Origin: Bradyrhizobium forestalis
GTDB lineage: Bacteria; Pseudomonadota; Alphaproteobacteria; Rhizobiales; Xanthobacteraceae
Length of the DNA: 64,000 bases
Assembly (NCBI RefSeq): GCF_002795245.1
Contig: NZ_PGVG01000003.1
Location: 62,001 to 126,000 of the forward strand
Reading direction: 5' to 3'
Shown here: in pieces, positions 53,899-62,190 of the stretch
Layout: the number at the start of each line of letters is the position of its first letter
Position numbering within the stretch: position 1 is the first letter of the stretch
Program-made: the position numbers and the translations under genes
Notes under the pieces: generated by a model
Seen by the model: only the letters and a program-made list of their open reading frames with translations
What the model was told of the DNA's origin: nothing
Database searches by the model: none

Positions 53899-55368
53899 AT
53901 GACTGAACCCGCTTACGACCTGATCATCCGCGGCGGCCGCGTCGCCACCACCACCGACGTCTTCGAGGCCGACGTCGCAATCTCTGGCGAGACCATCGCG
54001 GCGATCGGCCGCGGGCTTCCGGCGGCCAAGCGCGAGATCGATGCGCGCGGCAAGCTGGTGCTGCCGGGCGGTGTCGACAGCCACGCCCATATCGAGCAGC
54101 TGTCGGCCGCCGGCATCATGAACGCCGACACTTTTGAGAGCGCGACGGTCTCTGCCGCGTTCGGTGGCACGACCACGGTGATCCCATTCGCCGCGCAGCA
54201 TGTCGGCATGAAGCTGCCGCAGGTCGTGGAGGACTATCACGCGCTTGCCAAGAAGGGCGCCGTGATCGACTACGCCTTTCACATGATCATTGCGGACGCG
54301 ACCAAGGAGACGGTCGAGGAGCACATTCCGGCGCTGGTGAAGCAGGGGCATGCCTCGATCAAGATCTTCATGACCTACGACCGCCTCAAGGTCGATGACG
54401 AGCCCTTGCTCGACATCCTTCTGGCCGCGCGGCAGTCCGGCGCGATGCTGTGCGCCCACGCCGAGAACCACGGCATCATCGCCTGGATGGTGAAGCGGCT
54501 GCTCGCGCGCGGCTACACCATGCCGAAATACCACGCCGTCAGTCATGCGCGCGTGTCGGAAGCTGAGGCCTTCACCCGGCTGATCGGCATGGCGGCGTTG
54601 ATCGACCAGCCGATCATGATCTTCCATGTCTCGACCGCCGAGGGCGCCAAGGTGATCCGCGACGCGCGCGGGCAGGGGCTGAAGGTGTTTGCCGAGACCT
54701 GTCCGCAATATCTGTTCCTCACCGCTGGCGATCTCGACAAGCCGGGCTCCGAGGGCGCCAAGTGGATGTGCAGCCCGCCGCCGCGCACCCATTCCGATCA
54801 GGAAGCGTTGTGGCAGGCGCTGTCGCTCGGCGATCTCCAGACCATCTCGTCGGATCATGCGCCATACCGCTATGACGAGACCGGCAAGCTGCGCGCCGGG
54901 CCCAACCCCAATTTCAAGCAGGTCGCCAACGGCCTGCCCGGGCTGGAGCTGCGGCTGCCGCTGCTGTTCGACGCGATGGTGTCGAAGGGCCGGCTGGGCC
55001 TGGAAAAGTTCGTCGAGCTGACCGCGACGGCGCCGGCAAAGATCTACAATCTGCACCCGCGCAAGGGCTCGATCGCGGTCGGGGCCGACGCCGATATCGC
55101 GATCTGGGATCCCAATCGCGAGGTCACCATCGCGGATGAGATGATGCACGATCTCGCCGGCTATACGCCGTTTGCGGGCCGCAAGCTGACGGGCTGGCCG
55201 GTGTCGGTGCTCTCGCGCGGCCGGGTGATCATCGAGGGCAACAAGTGTCTCGCGAGCGCCGGCAGCGGCAAATTCCTGGCGCGCAGCGGCGGCGAGGCGG
55301 CGAAGCCGACGGGCCGGCTGGTCGCCGACATGGATCCGGAACGGAATTTTGGAGCAAAACTGCTGTGA
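53899..55368 (+). CDS. D-hydantoinase/dihydropyrimidinase-type amidohydrolase
   Basis: Binuclear zinc cyclic amidohydrolase, 489 aa. Metal ligands are visible: His62 and His64 (DSHAHIEQ), the carboxylated Lys155 (HASIKIFMTYD), His in CAHAENH and FHVS, and Asp319 (SSDHAPY). It opens hydantoin or dihydropyrimidine rings to N-carbamoyl amino acids, the substrate of the DCase just upstream. It starts after a 53-nt divergent gap with the racemase gene. The following gene begins 16 nt later. Whether hydantoin or dihydrouracil is the real substrate is not visible. Confidence 0.92.
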   Translation: MTEPAYDLIIRGGRVATTTDVFEADVAISGETIAAIGRGLPAAKREIDARGKLVLPGGVDSHAHIEQLSAAGIMNADTFESATVSAAFGGTTTVIPFAAQHVGMKLPQVVEDYHALAKKGAVIDYAFHMIIADATKETVEEHIPALVKQGHASIKIFMTYDRLKVDDEPLLDILLAARQSGAMLCAHAENHGIIAWMVKRLLARGYTMPKYHAVSHARVSEAEAFTRLIGMAALIDQPIMIFHVSTAEGAKVIRDARGQGLKVFAETCPQYLFLTAGDLDKPGSEGAKWMCSPPPRTHSDQEALWQALSLGDLQTISSDHAPYRYDETGKLRAGPNPNFKQVANGLPGLELRLPLLFDAMVSKGRLGLEKFVELTATAPAKIYNLHPRKGSIAVGADADIAIWDPNREVTIADEMMHDLAGYTPFAGRKLTGWPVSVLSRGRVIIEGNKCLASAGSGKFLARSGGEAAKPTGRLVADMDPERNFGAKLL

Positions 55369-55384
55369 CGGTGGATCGCACGCG

Positions 55385-56359
55385 ATGAAGATCATCATCT
55401 TCGGCGGCACCGGCTTTGTCGGCCTCAATGTTGCGGAGGCGCTGCTCGCGCGCGGACACAACGTGACGCTGTACGACCGCAAGCAGCTCCCAGAGGGCGC
55501 AGACCGATCTTTCGCCAACTATCGGGAGCAGCTGACGGTCGTTCAGGGCGAGATTACCGACGTCGAACGGATCGACGCACTCCTGAAGCAGGGCTTCGAT
55601 GCCATCGTCCTTGGCGCCGCCATAACGGCTGGAGACCAGCTCGAACGGACCAACATTTCGGCCATTCTCGAAGTCAACGTGATGGCCCAGGTTCCGATCC
55701 TGGGTGCCGCGGTTCGCCGTGGTGTCCGGCGGGTCGTGAATCTGTCCTCTGCTTCCGCCTACGGTGCAGCGGGGCAGCGCTACGAGGTCCTGGATGAAGA
55801 GACACCTTGCGACCCCGTCTCATTCTACGCGATCAGCAAATTTACCTCGGAGCGGTCTGTGGCGCGGCTCGCAGAGCTGCGGGGCGCCGATTGTCTCAGC
55901 GTCCGTTTGAGCGCCGTGTTCGGCCCCTGGGAGCGGATCGGAAAGGTGCGCGACACGCCGAGCCTCCAGTTTCAGATCCTGGCCGAGTTCGCGCGCGGCG
56001 AACCGGCGCTGCTGCCGGGGCGGGGGATGAAGGACTGGATTTACGCCGTCGATGCCGCCGAGGCGGTCGCAATGCTGATCGAGGCCGAGAGGCCACAGCA
56101 TCGCCTCTACAACATCTCCAGTGGCGCGGCGTGGTCCGCGTTGCAATGGGGCGAGGCGTTTGCAGCGTTGCATCCCGGCCTGGAATGTCGGCTGGCGAGG
56201 CCGGAAGAGAAGACTTTCATCCAGCTCCACGGCTCGGATCGGGCACCGTTGTCAGTGGCGCGGATGGCTGACGAATTCGGCTGGCGCGCGCGATTTGGCT
56301 GCGCCGAGTCTGCGGCTCACATGAGCGGCTGGTGGATGCAGCATCGGGAGGCAATCTGA
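55385..56359 (+). CDS. NAD-dependent epimerase/dehydratase
   Basis: Extended short-chain dehydrogenase, 324 aa. It has a Rossmann motif FGGTGFVGLNVAEALL at residues 6-21, the YxxxK pair in FYAISKFTSE near residue 152, and LSSASAYG upstream of it. RGMKDWIYAVDAAEAV in the second half is typical of UDP-sugar epimerase relatives. Start ATG 55385 is favoured over an in-frame start 36 nt earlier. It is directly followed (0 nt) by an SDR gene. Its role in the catabolic set is unknown; it may act on a hydroxy or keto intermediate. Confidence 0.85.
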   Translation: MKIIIFGGTGFVGLNVAEALLARGHNVTLYDRKQLPEGADRSFANYREQLTVVQGEITDVERIDALLKQGFDAIVLGAAITAGDQLERTNISAILEVNVMAQVPILGAAVRRGVRRVVNLSSASAYGAAGQRYEVLDEETPCDPVSFYAISKFTSERSVARLAELRGADCLSVRLSAVFGPWERIGKVRDTPSLQFQILAEFARGEPALLPGRGMKDWIYAVDAAEAVAMLIEAERPQHRLYNISSGAAWSALQWGEAFAALHPGLECRLARPEEKTFIQLHGSDRAPLSVARMADEFGWRARFGCAESAAHMSGWWMQHREAI

Positions 56360-57109
56360 ATGCGGCTGACGGGGCGCACAGCCATCATCACCGGCGCTGG
56401 CTCGGGTATTGGCCGTGCCAGTGCAAAGCTGTTCGCGGAGGAGGGCGCGCGTCTCGCCCTGGTCGATCGCGACGCCGCAGGCCTCCAGGACACGCTGAAG
56501 CTGGTGGGCGAGGCCACGACGCATGTCGGCGACGTCGGCGATGCCGCATTCGCCGAGACCGTTGTCGGCGAGGTCATCGCGCGGCATGGCCGGCTCGATG
56601 TCCTCATGGCGGCGGCCGGCTTCTCCTGCGGCGGCACGGTGGTGACCACGAGCGTGGAGGATTGGGACGCGGTGTTCCGCGCCAATGTCGGAGGCACCTG
56701 GCTGTGGGCGCGGGCGGCGGTGCCGCAGATGCAGCGGCAGCAGAGCGGCGCGATCATCACGCTCGCATCGCAGCTCGCGATTGCCGGCGGCAAGGGCAAC
56801 AGCGCCTACATCGCAGCCAAGGGCGCGATTATCAGCCTGACGCGGACGAGGGCGGTGGACTTCGCCACCGACGGCATCCGCGTCAATGCGATTGCGCCGG
56901 GCGCGATCGACACGCCGATGCTCCGCCGCAGCTTTGCCCGTCACGCCAATCCGGACGAGGTGCGCGAGGTCTCGCGCACCCGCCACGCCATGAAGCGGTT
57001 CGGCGCGGCGGAAGAGATCGCGCAGACGGCGCTGCATCTCGCCAGCGATGCCTCCTCGTTCACGACGGGCACGGTGATGGTGGTCGACGGAGGCTGGCTC
57101 GCGGCATGA
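56360..57109 (+). CDS. Short-chain dehydrogenase/reductase (SDR)
   Basis: Classical SDR, 249 aa. It has the NAD(P) motif TGAGSGIG at residues 11-18, an acidic residue after strand 2 (LVDRD) suggesting NAD preference, the catalytic Ser in TLASQLA, and the YIAAK pair (Tyr150, Lys154). IRVNAIAPGAIDTPML is the usual C-terminal signature. It starts immediately after the epimerase stop and its own stop overlaps the next ATG (ATGA), so the three genes are coupled. Substrate unknown. Confidence 0.9.
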   Translation: MRLTGRTAIITGAGSGIGRASAKLFAEEGARLALVDRDAAGLQDTLKLVGEATTHVGDVGDAAFAETVVGEVIARHGRLDVLMAAAGFSCGGTVVTTSVEDWDAVFRANVGGTWLWARAAVPQMQRQQSGAIITLASQLAIAGGKGNSAYIAAKGAIISLTRTRAVDFATDGIRVNAIAPGAIDTPMLRRSFARHANPDEVREVSRTRHAMKRFGAAEEIAQTALHLASDASSFTTGTVMVVDGGWLAA

Positions 57110-58542
57110 GTGAGGCGCTCACCCAGCTCGAAGCCGATATTTGCGCCGATCTGGCGCGAATCGCGCATCCCGGCGCCGCGTGGCTCGAACCGAAAACGGG
57201 ACCCGACGGCAAGCCGGCCCTGGATGTCCTCGTCGTCGGTGCCGGCCAGTCCGGCATTGCCATCGGCTTCGGCCTGATGCGCTCGCGCGTCAGCAACATC
57301 CTGCTGATCGACAAGGCCGAGGAGGGGAAGGAAGGCCCCTGGCTCACCTATGCCCGGATGCCGACGCTGCGCAGCCCGAAGGATTACACCGGTCCTGACC
57401 TCGATGTCCCCAGCCTGACCTATCAGTCCTGGCACGAAGCGCGCTTCGGAAAGGACAGCTGGCAGGAGCTTGGCCTGATCGCGCGCGAGCATTGGGCCGA
57501 ATATCTGCTCTGGCTGCGGCGTGCGATCGGCTTGCCCGTGCGTAACGCTTGCGAGTTGCTGGAGATCGCGCCCGCGCCTGACGGCCTGCTCGCCGCGCGC
57601 GTGAAACGGGAAGAAGAGGTCGAGACGTTCCACGCGCGCAAGATCGTGCTGGCGACGGGACAGGAGGGCATGGGGGATTGGATGATCCCGGAGCAGCTAG
57701 CGCCTTTGCCGGCGAGCTCGGTCGCGACCGTCGCCGACGATATCGATTTCGAAGGCCTGCGCGGTAAGCGCGTCGCGGTGATCGGCGCCGGCGCTTCCGC
57801 CTTTGACAACGCGGCGACCGCGCTGGAGGCTGGCGCCTCCGAGGTGCACCTGCTGTGCCGCCGCGCCCAGATCCAGGTGATCCAGCCCTATCGCTGGCTG
57901 ACCTTCCGCGGCTTCCTGCGCCATCTCAGCGATCTCGACGATGCCTGGCGCTGGCGCTTCATGCGAAAAATCCTCGAAATGCGCGAGGGCTTTCCGCAGG
58001 CAACCTACGATCGGTGCGCGCGTCACGCCAATTTCACGTTGCACGAGGGCGCGCCGGTCGAAGCCGCACGTCAGACGGTCGCCGGCGTTGAATTGGAGAC
58101 ACCGCGCGGTTCGATCATTGCGGACTTCGTCATCTGCGGCACCGGTATCGACATGGATTTTGCCGGGCGCGGCGAGCTCTCGAAATTCGCCGGCAATATC
58201 GCCACCTGGGCCGATCGCTATCATCCGCCAGTAAACGAGCGCAACGAACGGCTCGGCCGCTTTCCCTATCTTGCCGACGACTATGCCTTCACCGAGCGTG
58301 TGCCGGGACAGACGCCTTGGATCTCCGACATCCATCTCTTCGCCATCGCCTCCACCATGAGCTTCGGTCCGTCGGGGTCGTCGATCAATGCGATGACGAC
58401 CGCCGTTCCAAAGCTGGTCCACGGCCTGACGCGCGGCCTGTTCCGCGCCGATGTCGCGCGTCACTGGGCCTCGCTCAGCGCCTATGACGTGCCGCAGGCC
58501 GTGGTTACGCGGCCGGCGCGAAAAACGGAGGAATCGCTGTGA
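57106..58542 (+). CDS. FAD/NAD(P)-dependent oxidoreductase (flavin monooxygenase-like)
   Basis: 478-aa flavoprotein with two dinucleotide-binding motifs: VVGAGQSG at residues 43-50 for FAD and VIGAGASAFD from residue 225 for NAD(P)H. The segment between them contains a flavin-monooxygenase-like TLRSPKDYTG and SWHEARFG. ICGTGIDMDF near residue 345 is the ATG/GTG-type motif. The group includes class B monooxygenases, but the full FMO fingerprint was not found, so the reaction is open. It is coupled to the SDR by ATGA. A 119-nt gap with a sigma-54 promoter follows. Confidence 0.82.
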   Translation: MSEALTQLEADICADLARIAHPGAAWLEPKTGPDGKPALDVLVVGAGQSGIAIGFGLMRSRVSNILLIDKAEEGKEGPWLTYARMPTLRSPKDYTGPDLDVPSLTYQSWHEARFGKDSWQELGLIAREHWAEYLLWLRRAIGLPVRNACELLEIAPAPDGLLAARVKREEEVETFHARKIVLATGQEGMGDWMIPEQLAPLPASSVATVADDIDFEGLRGKRVAVIGAGASAFDNAATALEAGASEVHLLCRRAQIQVIQPYRWLTFRGFLRHLSDLDDAWRWRFMRKILEMREGFPQATYDRCARHANFTLHEGAPVEAARQTVAGVELETPRGSIIADFVICGTGIDMDFAGRGELSKFAGNIATWADRYHPPVNERNERLGRFPYLADDYAFTERVPGQTPWISDIHLFAIASTMSFGPSGSSINAMTTAVPKLVHGLTRGLFRADVARHWASLSAYDVPQAVVTRPARKTEESL

Positions 58543-58592
58543 TCATCCATGCGCCGCCGCGACGTTGCATCCCCAAAAACGCCCCATGAGAC

Positions 58593-58608
58593 TGGCGCGC
58601 AACTTGCT
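58593..58608 (+). promoter_or_regulatory. Sigma-54 (RpoN) promoter upstream of the ABC transporter operon
   Basis: TGGCGCGCAACTTGCT matches the consensus TGGCACRNNNNTTGCW at all constrained positions except one (A to G at position 5), with the required GG-N10-GC spacing. It lies about 55 nt before the substrate-binding-protein ATG, leaving an untranslated leader of roughly 40 nt with AGGGA as ribosome site. Confidence 0.75.
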
Positions 58609-58661
58609 TCTTTCTGAACCTGCCTTGCTGGCGTTCTCGTTCGAAATTCAGGGAAAAACCA

Positions 58662-60281
58662 ATGCGTTTTGTGTCTTTCAGGCCGGCGACCTCAGTCCTC
58701 GCTACCACTGCGCTGTTGCTCATCGCCGCCGCGCCGTCGCAGGCGCAAACCAGGGCAGAGACATTGCGCTACGTCACCGGCGCATCCGTTAACACGCTCG
58801 ATCCCAACATCCCGGGCTCGACCCGCGAGTCCTTCGCTTTGAGCATGAGCACCTATGACCGCCTGGTCGCGTTCGGCCGCAAGCAGCTCAACGGCAAATG
58901 GGTGTTCGATCTCGACACGATCACCGGCGAGCTCGCCGAATCCTATGACGTCAGCCCCGACGGCTTGAAGCTCACCTTCCGCCTGCGCAAGGATGCGAAA
59001 TTCCAGGACGGCTCGCCCGTCACGGCCGAGGACGTGAAATGGTCGCTCGATCGCTGCGTCACCGCGCCGATCCTCGGCAAAGCGCAGCTGCTCACCGGCT
59101 CGTTGACGTCGGCCGATCAGTTCAAGGTGATCGATCCCCTCACCATCGAAGTGACGCTGCCCAAGCCCGACAAGCTCGCGCTGCCGAACCTTGCGACCGT
59201 CTATCCCATGATCATCAACTCGAAGCTTGCCAAGGCGCATGCGACGCCGGATGATCCCTGGGCCACCGCATGGCTCAAGGAGCACACCGCCGGCAGTGGC
59301 GCCTATGTGGTCGAGACCTTCAAACCGGGCGAGCAGGTGATCCTCAAGCGGGACGAGAGCTGGAATCGCGGCTCGGCCAACAAGCCCGCGTTCTTCAAGC
59401 GCGTGATCGTGCAGTCGGTGCCGGAGCCGGCGACCCGCGCCAATCTGGTCGAACGCGGGGATGCCGATCTCGTCGTCGATCTGCAGGCCAGCGACGTGCA
59501 GTCACTGGAGGCCAAGGGCAAGCTCAAGGTGATCTCGACGCCGCAGTACAATGCGATCACCTACGTCTCGATGAACAACCAGATGCCGCCCTTCGACAAC
59601 GTGAATGTGCGCCGCGCCATCGCTTATGCGCTGCCCTATGATGACATGTTCAAAGCCGCTCTGTTCGGCCGCGGTGCGCCGCTGTTCGGCGCGACCTGGC
59701 CGGACGGCAAGCCGCTGAACGGCATCTATCCGTTCCAGCAGCCGGTGAAAATGGATCTCGACAAGGCCAGGGAATACCTGAAGGCTGCAGGACTTCCGGA
59801 AGGCTTCTCGACCACGTTCAGCTTCAATGTCGGCCAGTCGTCGACCGCGGAGCCAATGGCGGCCCTCGTGAAGGAATCGCTCGGCAAGATCGGCATCAAG
59901 GTCGACATTCAGAAGCTGCCGGACGCGCAGATGTCGACGCAGATCAACGAGAAGAAGCTGCCCTTCTACACCGAGGGCATCGTCGCCTGGCTGCCGTCGA
60001 CCGATTACTTCTACCGCAACTTCTACACCGGCAATCAGCGTTGGAATTACAGCTCGATCAACAATCCCGACCTTGCGGCGATCGCACAGGAGGCGCGTTT
60101 CGAGCCGGACAAGGCCAAGTACGAGGAGGCCGGCCGCAAGCTCAACGCGATGCATTTCGACCTGATGCCACAGATCATGTTGTGGCAGCCGAACCAGGAC
60201 GCCGTCATGGCGCCATCGATCGAAGGCTACACCTACGAGTTCCATCGCCAGGTCGACTATCGCGACGTCAGCCGCAAGTGA
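58662..60281 (+). CDS. ABC transporter substrate-binding protein, family 5 (peptide/nickel type)
   Basis: Periplasmic solute receptor of 539 aa. A signal peptide of about residues 1-29 (ending APSQAQ) is followed by the family-5 start RYVTGASVNTLDPN. YDVSPDGLKLTFRLRKDAKFQDGSPVTAEDVKWSLDR is the SBP_bac_5 signature, and VNVRRAIAYALPYD and LPFYTEGIVAW follow. The family binds oligopeptides and other small, often nitrogen-rich, molecules. It is first in a four-gene operon led by a sigma-54 promoter, suggesting nitrogen control; the ligand is unknown. Confidence 0.93.
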   Translation: MRFVSFRPATSVLATTALLLIAAAPSQAQTRAETLRYVTGASVNTLDPNIPGSTRESFALSMSTYDRLVAFGRKQLNGKWVFDLDTITGELAESYDVSPDGLKLTFRLRKDAKFQDGSPVTAEDVKWSLDRCVTAPILGKAQLLTGSLTSADQFKVIDPLTIEVTLPKPDKLALPNLATVYPMIINSKLAKAHATPDDPWATAWLKEHTAGSGAYVVETFKPGEQVILKRDESWNRGSANKPAFFKRVIVQSVPEPATRANLVERGDADLVVDLQASDVQSLEAKGKLKVISTPQYNAITYVSMNNQMPPFDNVNVRRAIAYALPYDDMFKAALFGRGAPLFGATWPDGKPLNGIYPFQQPVKMDLDKAREYLKAAGLPEGFSTTFSFNVGQSSTAEPMAALVKESLGKIGIKVDIQKLPDAQMSTQINEKKLPFYTEGIVAWLPSTDYFYRNFYTGNQRWNYSSINNPDLAAIAQEARFEPDKAKYEEAGRKLNAMHFDLMPQIMLWQPNQDAVMAPSIEGYTYEFHRQVDYRDVSRK

Positions 60282-60310
60282 TAACGGTCAACGAGGGAGG
60301 GCTCTGAAAG

Positions 60311-61345
60311 GTGACGACCGGTCTTGGCGCAACGGTGGTGCGGGCGGGCAGGCGGCTCTTGTCGTCGCTGCCGGCGCTGTTCGGCGTGCTGGTCTTCACC
60401 TTTCTGTTGATGCGCGTCCTGCCTGGGGACCCCGCGGTGTTCTTCGCCTCGGGACCCAATGCGGGCAAGGAGGAGATCGAGCTGATCCGCAAGCAGATGG
60501 GGCTCGACAAGTCGGTGCCGGAGCAGCTCGTGTTCTATCTCTCCGACATCGGCCACGGCAATCTCGGCCGCTCCATGATGACGGGGCAGCCGGTGCTGAA
60601 GGACCTGCGCGAGCGGCTGCCGGCTTCGCTGGAGCTCACCTTCACCGCGCTCCTGATCGCGCTGATCGCGGCGGTGCCGCTCGGCGTGATCGCGGCGCTG
60701 CGGCCGGGGTCAATCGTCGATCATGGTGTCCGGCTGTTCTGCGCCCTCGGCGTCTGCGTGCCAACCTTCGTCTCGGGCCTGCTGTTGATCTACGTCTTCT
60801 ATTATCTGCTCGGGCTTGCTCCTGATCCCACCGGGCGGATCGACGTCTTCACCTCGCTGCCGCCGCAGCGCACCGGCTTCCTCTCGATCGATTTCCTGCT
60901 TGCCGGAGATTTTGAGGGCTGGTGGGCGGCCTGCAAGCAGTTGATCTTGCCGGCGGTGAGCATGGCGCTGTTCGTCATTGCACCGCTGGCGCGGATCACG
61001 CGCGCCTCGATGCTGGTCTCGCTCGGCAGCGATTTCGTGCGCACCGCGCGCTCGGTCGGATTGTCCTGGCGCAAGGTGGTCGTGACCTACGCGCTGCGCA
61101 ATGCGATCCTTCCCGTCATCACCATCGCCGGCATCGTGTTCTCGACCATGCTGGGCGCCAATGTGCTGGTGGAGAAGGTGTTCTCCTGGCCGGGCGTGGC
61201 CTCCTATGCGCTCGATGCGCTGCTGTCCTCCGACTATGCGCCGGTGCAGGGCTTCGTGCTGCTGATGGCCAGCCTGTTTGTGCTGGTCAACCTCGTGGTC
61301 GATGTCTGCTACGGCATCGCCGATCCCAGGGTGTCGATCGAATGA
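60311..61345 (+). CDS. ABC transporter permease (DppB-like)
   Basis: Inner-membrane permease of 344 aa with about six helices. LLSSLPALFGVLVFTFLLMRVLPGDPA at the N-terminus and the EAA-type loop ITRASMLVSLGSDFVRTARSVGLS (near residue 232) are the DppB signatures. The start is GTG at 60311, with GGGAGGG about 10 nt upstream, 29 nt after the SBP stop. It overlaps the next permease by 4 nt. Confidence 0.93.
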   Translation: MTTGLGATVVRAGRRLLSSLPALFGVLVFTFLLMRVLPGDPAVFFASGPNAGKEEIELIRKQMGLDKSVPEQLVFYLSDIGHGNLGRSMMTGQPVLKDLRERLPASLELTFTALLIALIAAVPLGVIAALRPGSIVDHGVRLFCALGVCVPTFVSGLLLIYVFYYLLGLAPDPTGRIDVFTSLPPQRTGFLSIDFLLAGDFEGWWAACKQLILPAVSMALFVIAPLARITRASMLVSLGSDFVRTARSVGLSWRKVVVTYALRNAILPVITIAGIVFSTMLGANVLVEKVFSWPGVASYALDALLSSDYAPVQGFVLLMASLFVLVNLVVDVCYGIADPRVSIE

Positions 61346-62190
61346 CCAGCGCAACCCTCCGCCATTCCGTCTGGATCCTGCGCGGCAATCCGCTGACGGC
61401 GGTGGCCGCGGCTGGGGTGACGCTGTTCGTCCTGCTCGCAATCTTCGGCCCCTGGATCGTGCCCTATGATCCCGTGGTCTCCAATGTCTCGGAGGCATTG
61501 CAGCCGCCGAGCGCGGCGCATCTCGCCGGCACCGATCAACTCGGCCGCGACGTGCTCAGCCGTCTCATCATTGCCGCGCGACTCGACCTTGCCATCGCAG
61601 TCTCCGCGGTCGGCATCTCCTTCGTGATCGGCGCCGTCGTCGGCGCGTTCTGCGGCTATGCCGGCGGGCGGCTCGATCGCGCCGTTGGCCGTTTCGTCGA
61701 CGTCATGATGGCCTTTCCGCTGTTCGTGCTGGCGATGGCGATGGTGGCGGCATTGGGCAACCGGATCGAGAACATCGTGATCGCGACCGCGATCATCAAT
61801 CTTCCCTTCTACATCCGCTTCGCCCGCGCCGAGGTGAACGTCCGGCGCAATGTCGGCTGGGTCGAGGCCGCGCGCGCCTGCGGCGAGAGCCATTTTTCCG
61901 TGGTGCTGCGCTTCCTGCTGCCGAACATCCTGCCGGCGATGGCGGTGCAGATCTCGCTCAATCTCGGCTGGGCGATATTGAACGCGGCCGGCCTGTCCTT
62001 CATCGGCCTCGGCGTCAAGCCGCCGACGCCGGAATGGGGCATCATGGTCGCTGAAGGCGCGCGCTTCATCTCGACCGGGCGGTGGTGGCTGGTGGCCTTT
62101 CCGGGCCTTGCGCTGATGATGGCGGTGCTGTGCTTCAACCTCCTCGGCGATGGGATGCGGGACATTCTCGATCCCCGGATGCGCACATGA
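61342..62190 (+). CDS. ABC transporter permease (DppC-like)
   Basis: Second inner-membrane permease, 282 aa. NPLTAVAAAGVTLFVLLAIFGPWIVPYDP is the typical DppC first helix; GTDQLGRDVLSRLI lies near residue 62, and the EAA loop VRRNVGWVEAARACG near 165. LSFIGLGVKPPTPEWG is the family C-terminal signature. It overlaps the DppB-like gene and the ATPase gene by 4 nt each (ATGA). Confidence 0.94.
   Translation: MTSATLRHSVWILRGNPLTAVAAAGVTLFVLLAIFGPWIVPYDPVVSNVSEALQPPSAAHLAGTDQLGRDVLSRLIIAARLDLAIAVSAVGISFVIGAVVGAFCGYAGGRLDRAVGRFVDVMMAFPLFVLAMAMVAALGNRIENIVIATAIINLPFYIRFARAEVNVRRNVGWVEAARACGESHFSVVLRFLLPNILPAMAVQISLNLGWAILNAAGLSFIGLGVKPPTPEWGIMVAEGARFISTGRWWLVAFPGLALMMAVLCFNLLGDGMRDILDPRMRT

Noticed and set aside
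56332..57105. Upstream extension of the FAD oxidoreductase frame through the SDR gene
   Set aside because: Composition is that of an overprinted frame; the SDR is unmistakable and the ATGA overlap at 57106 gives a proper start.
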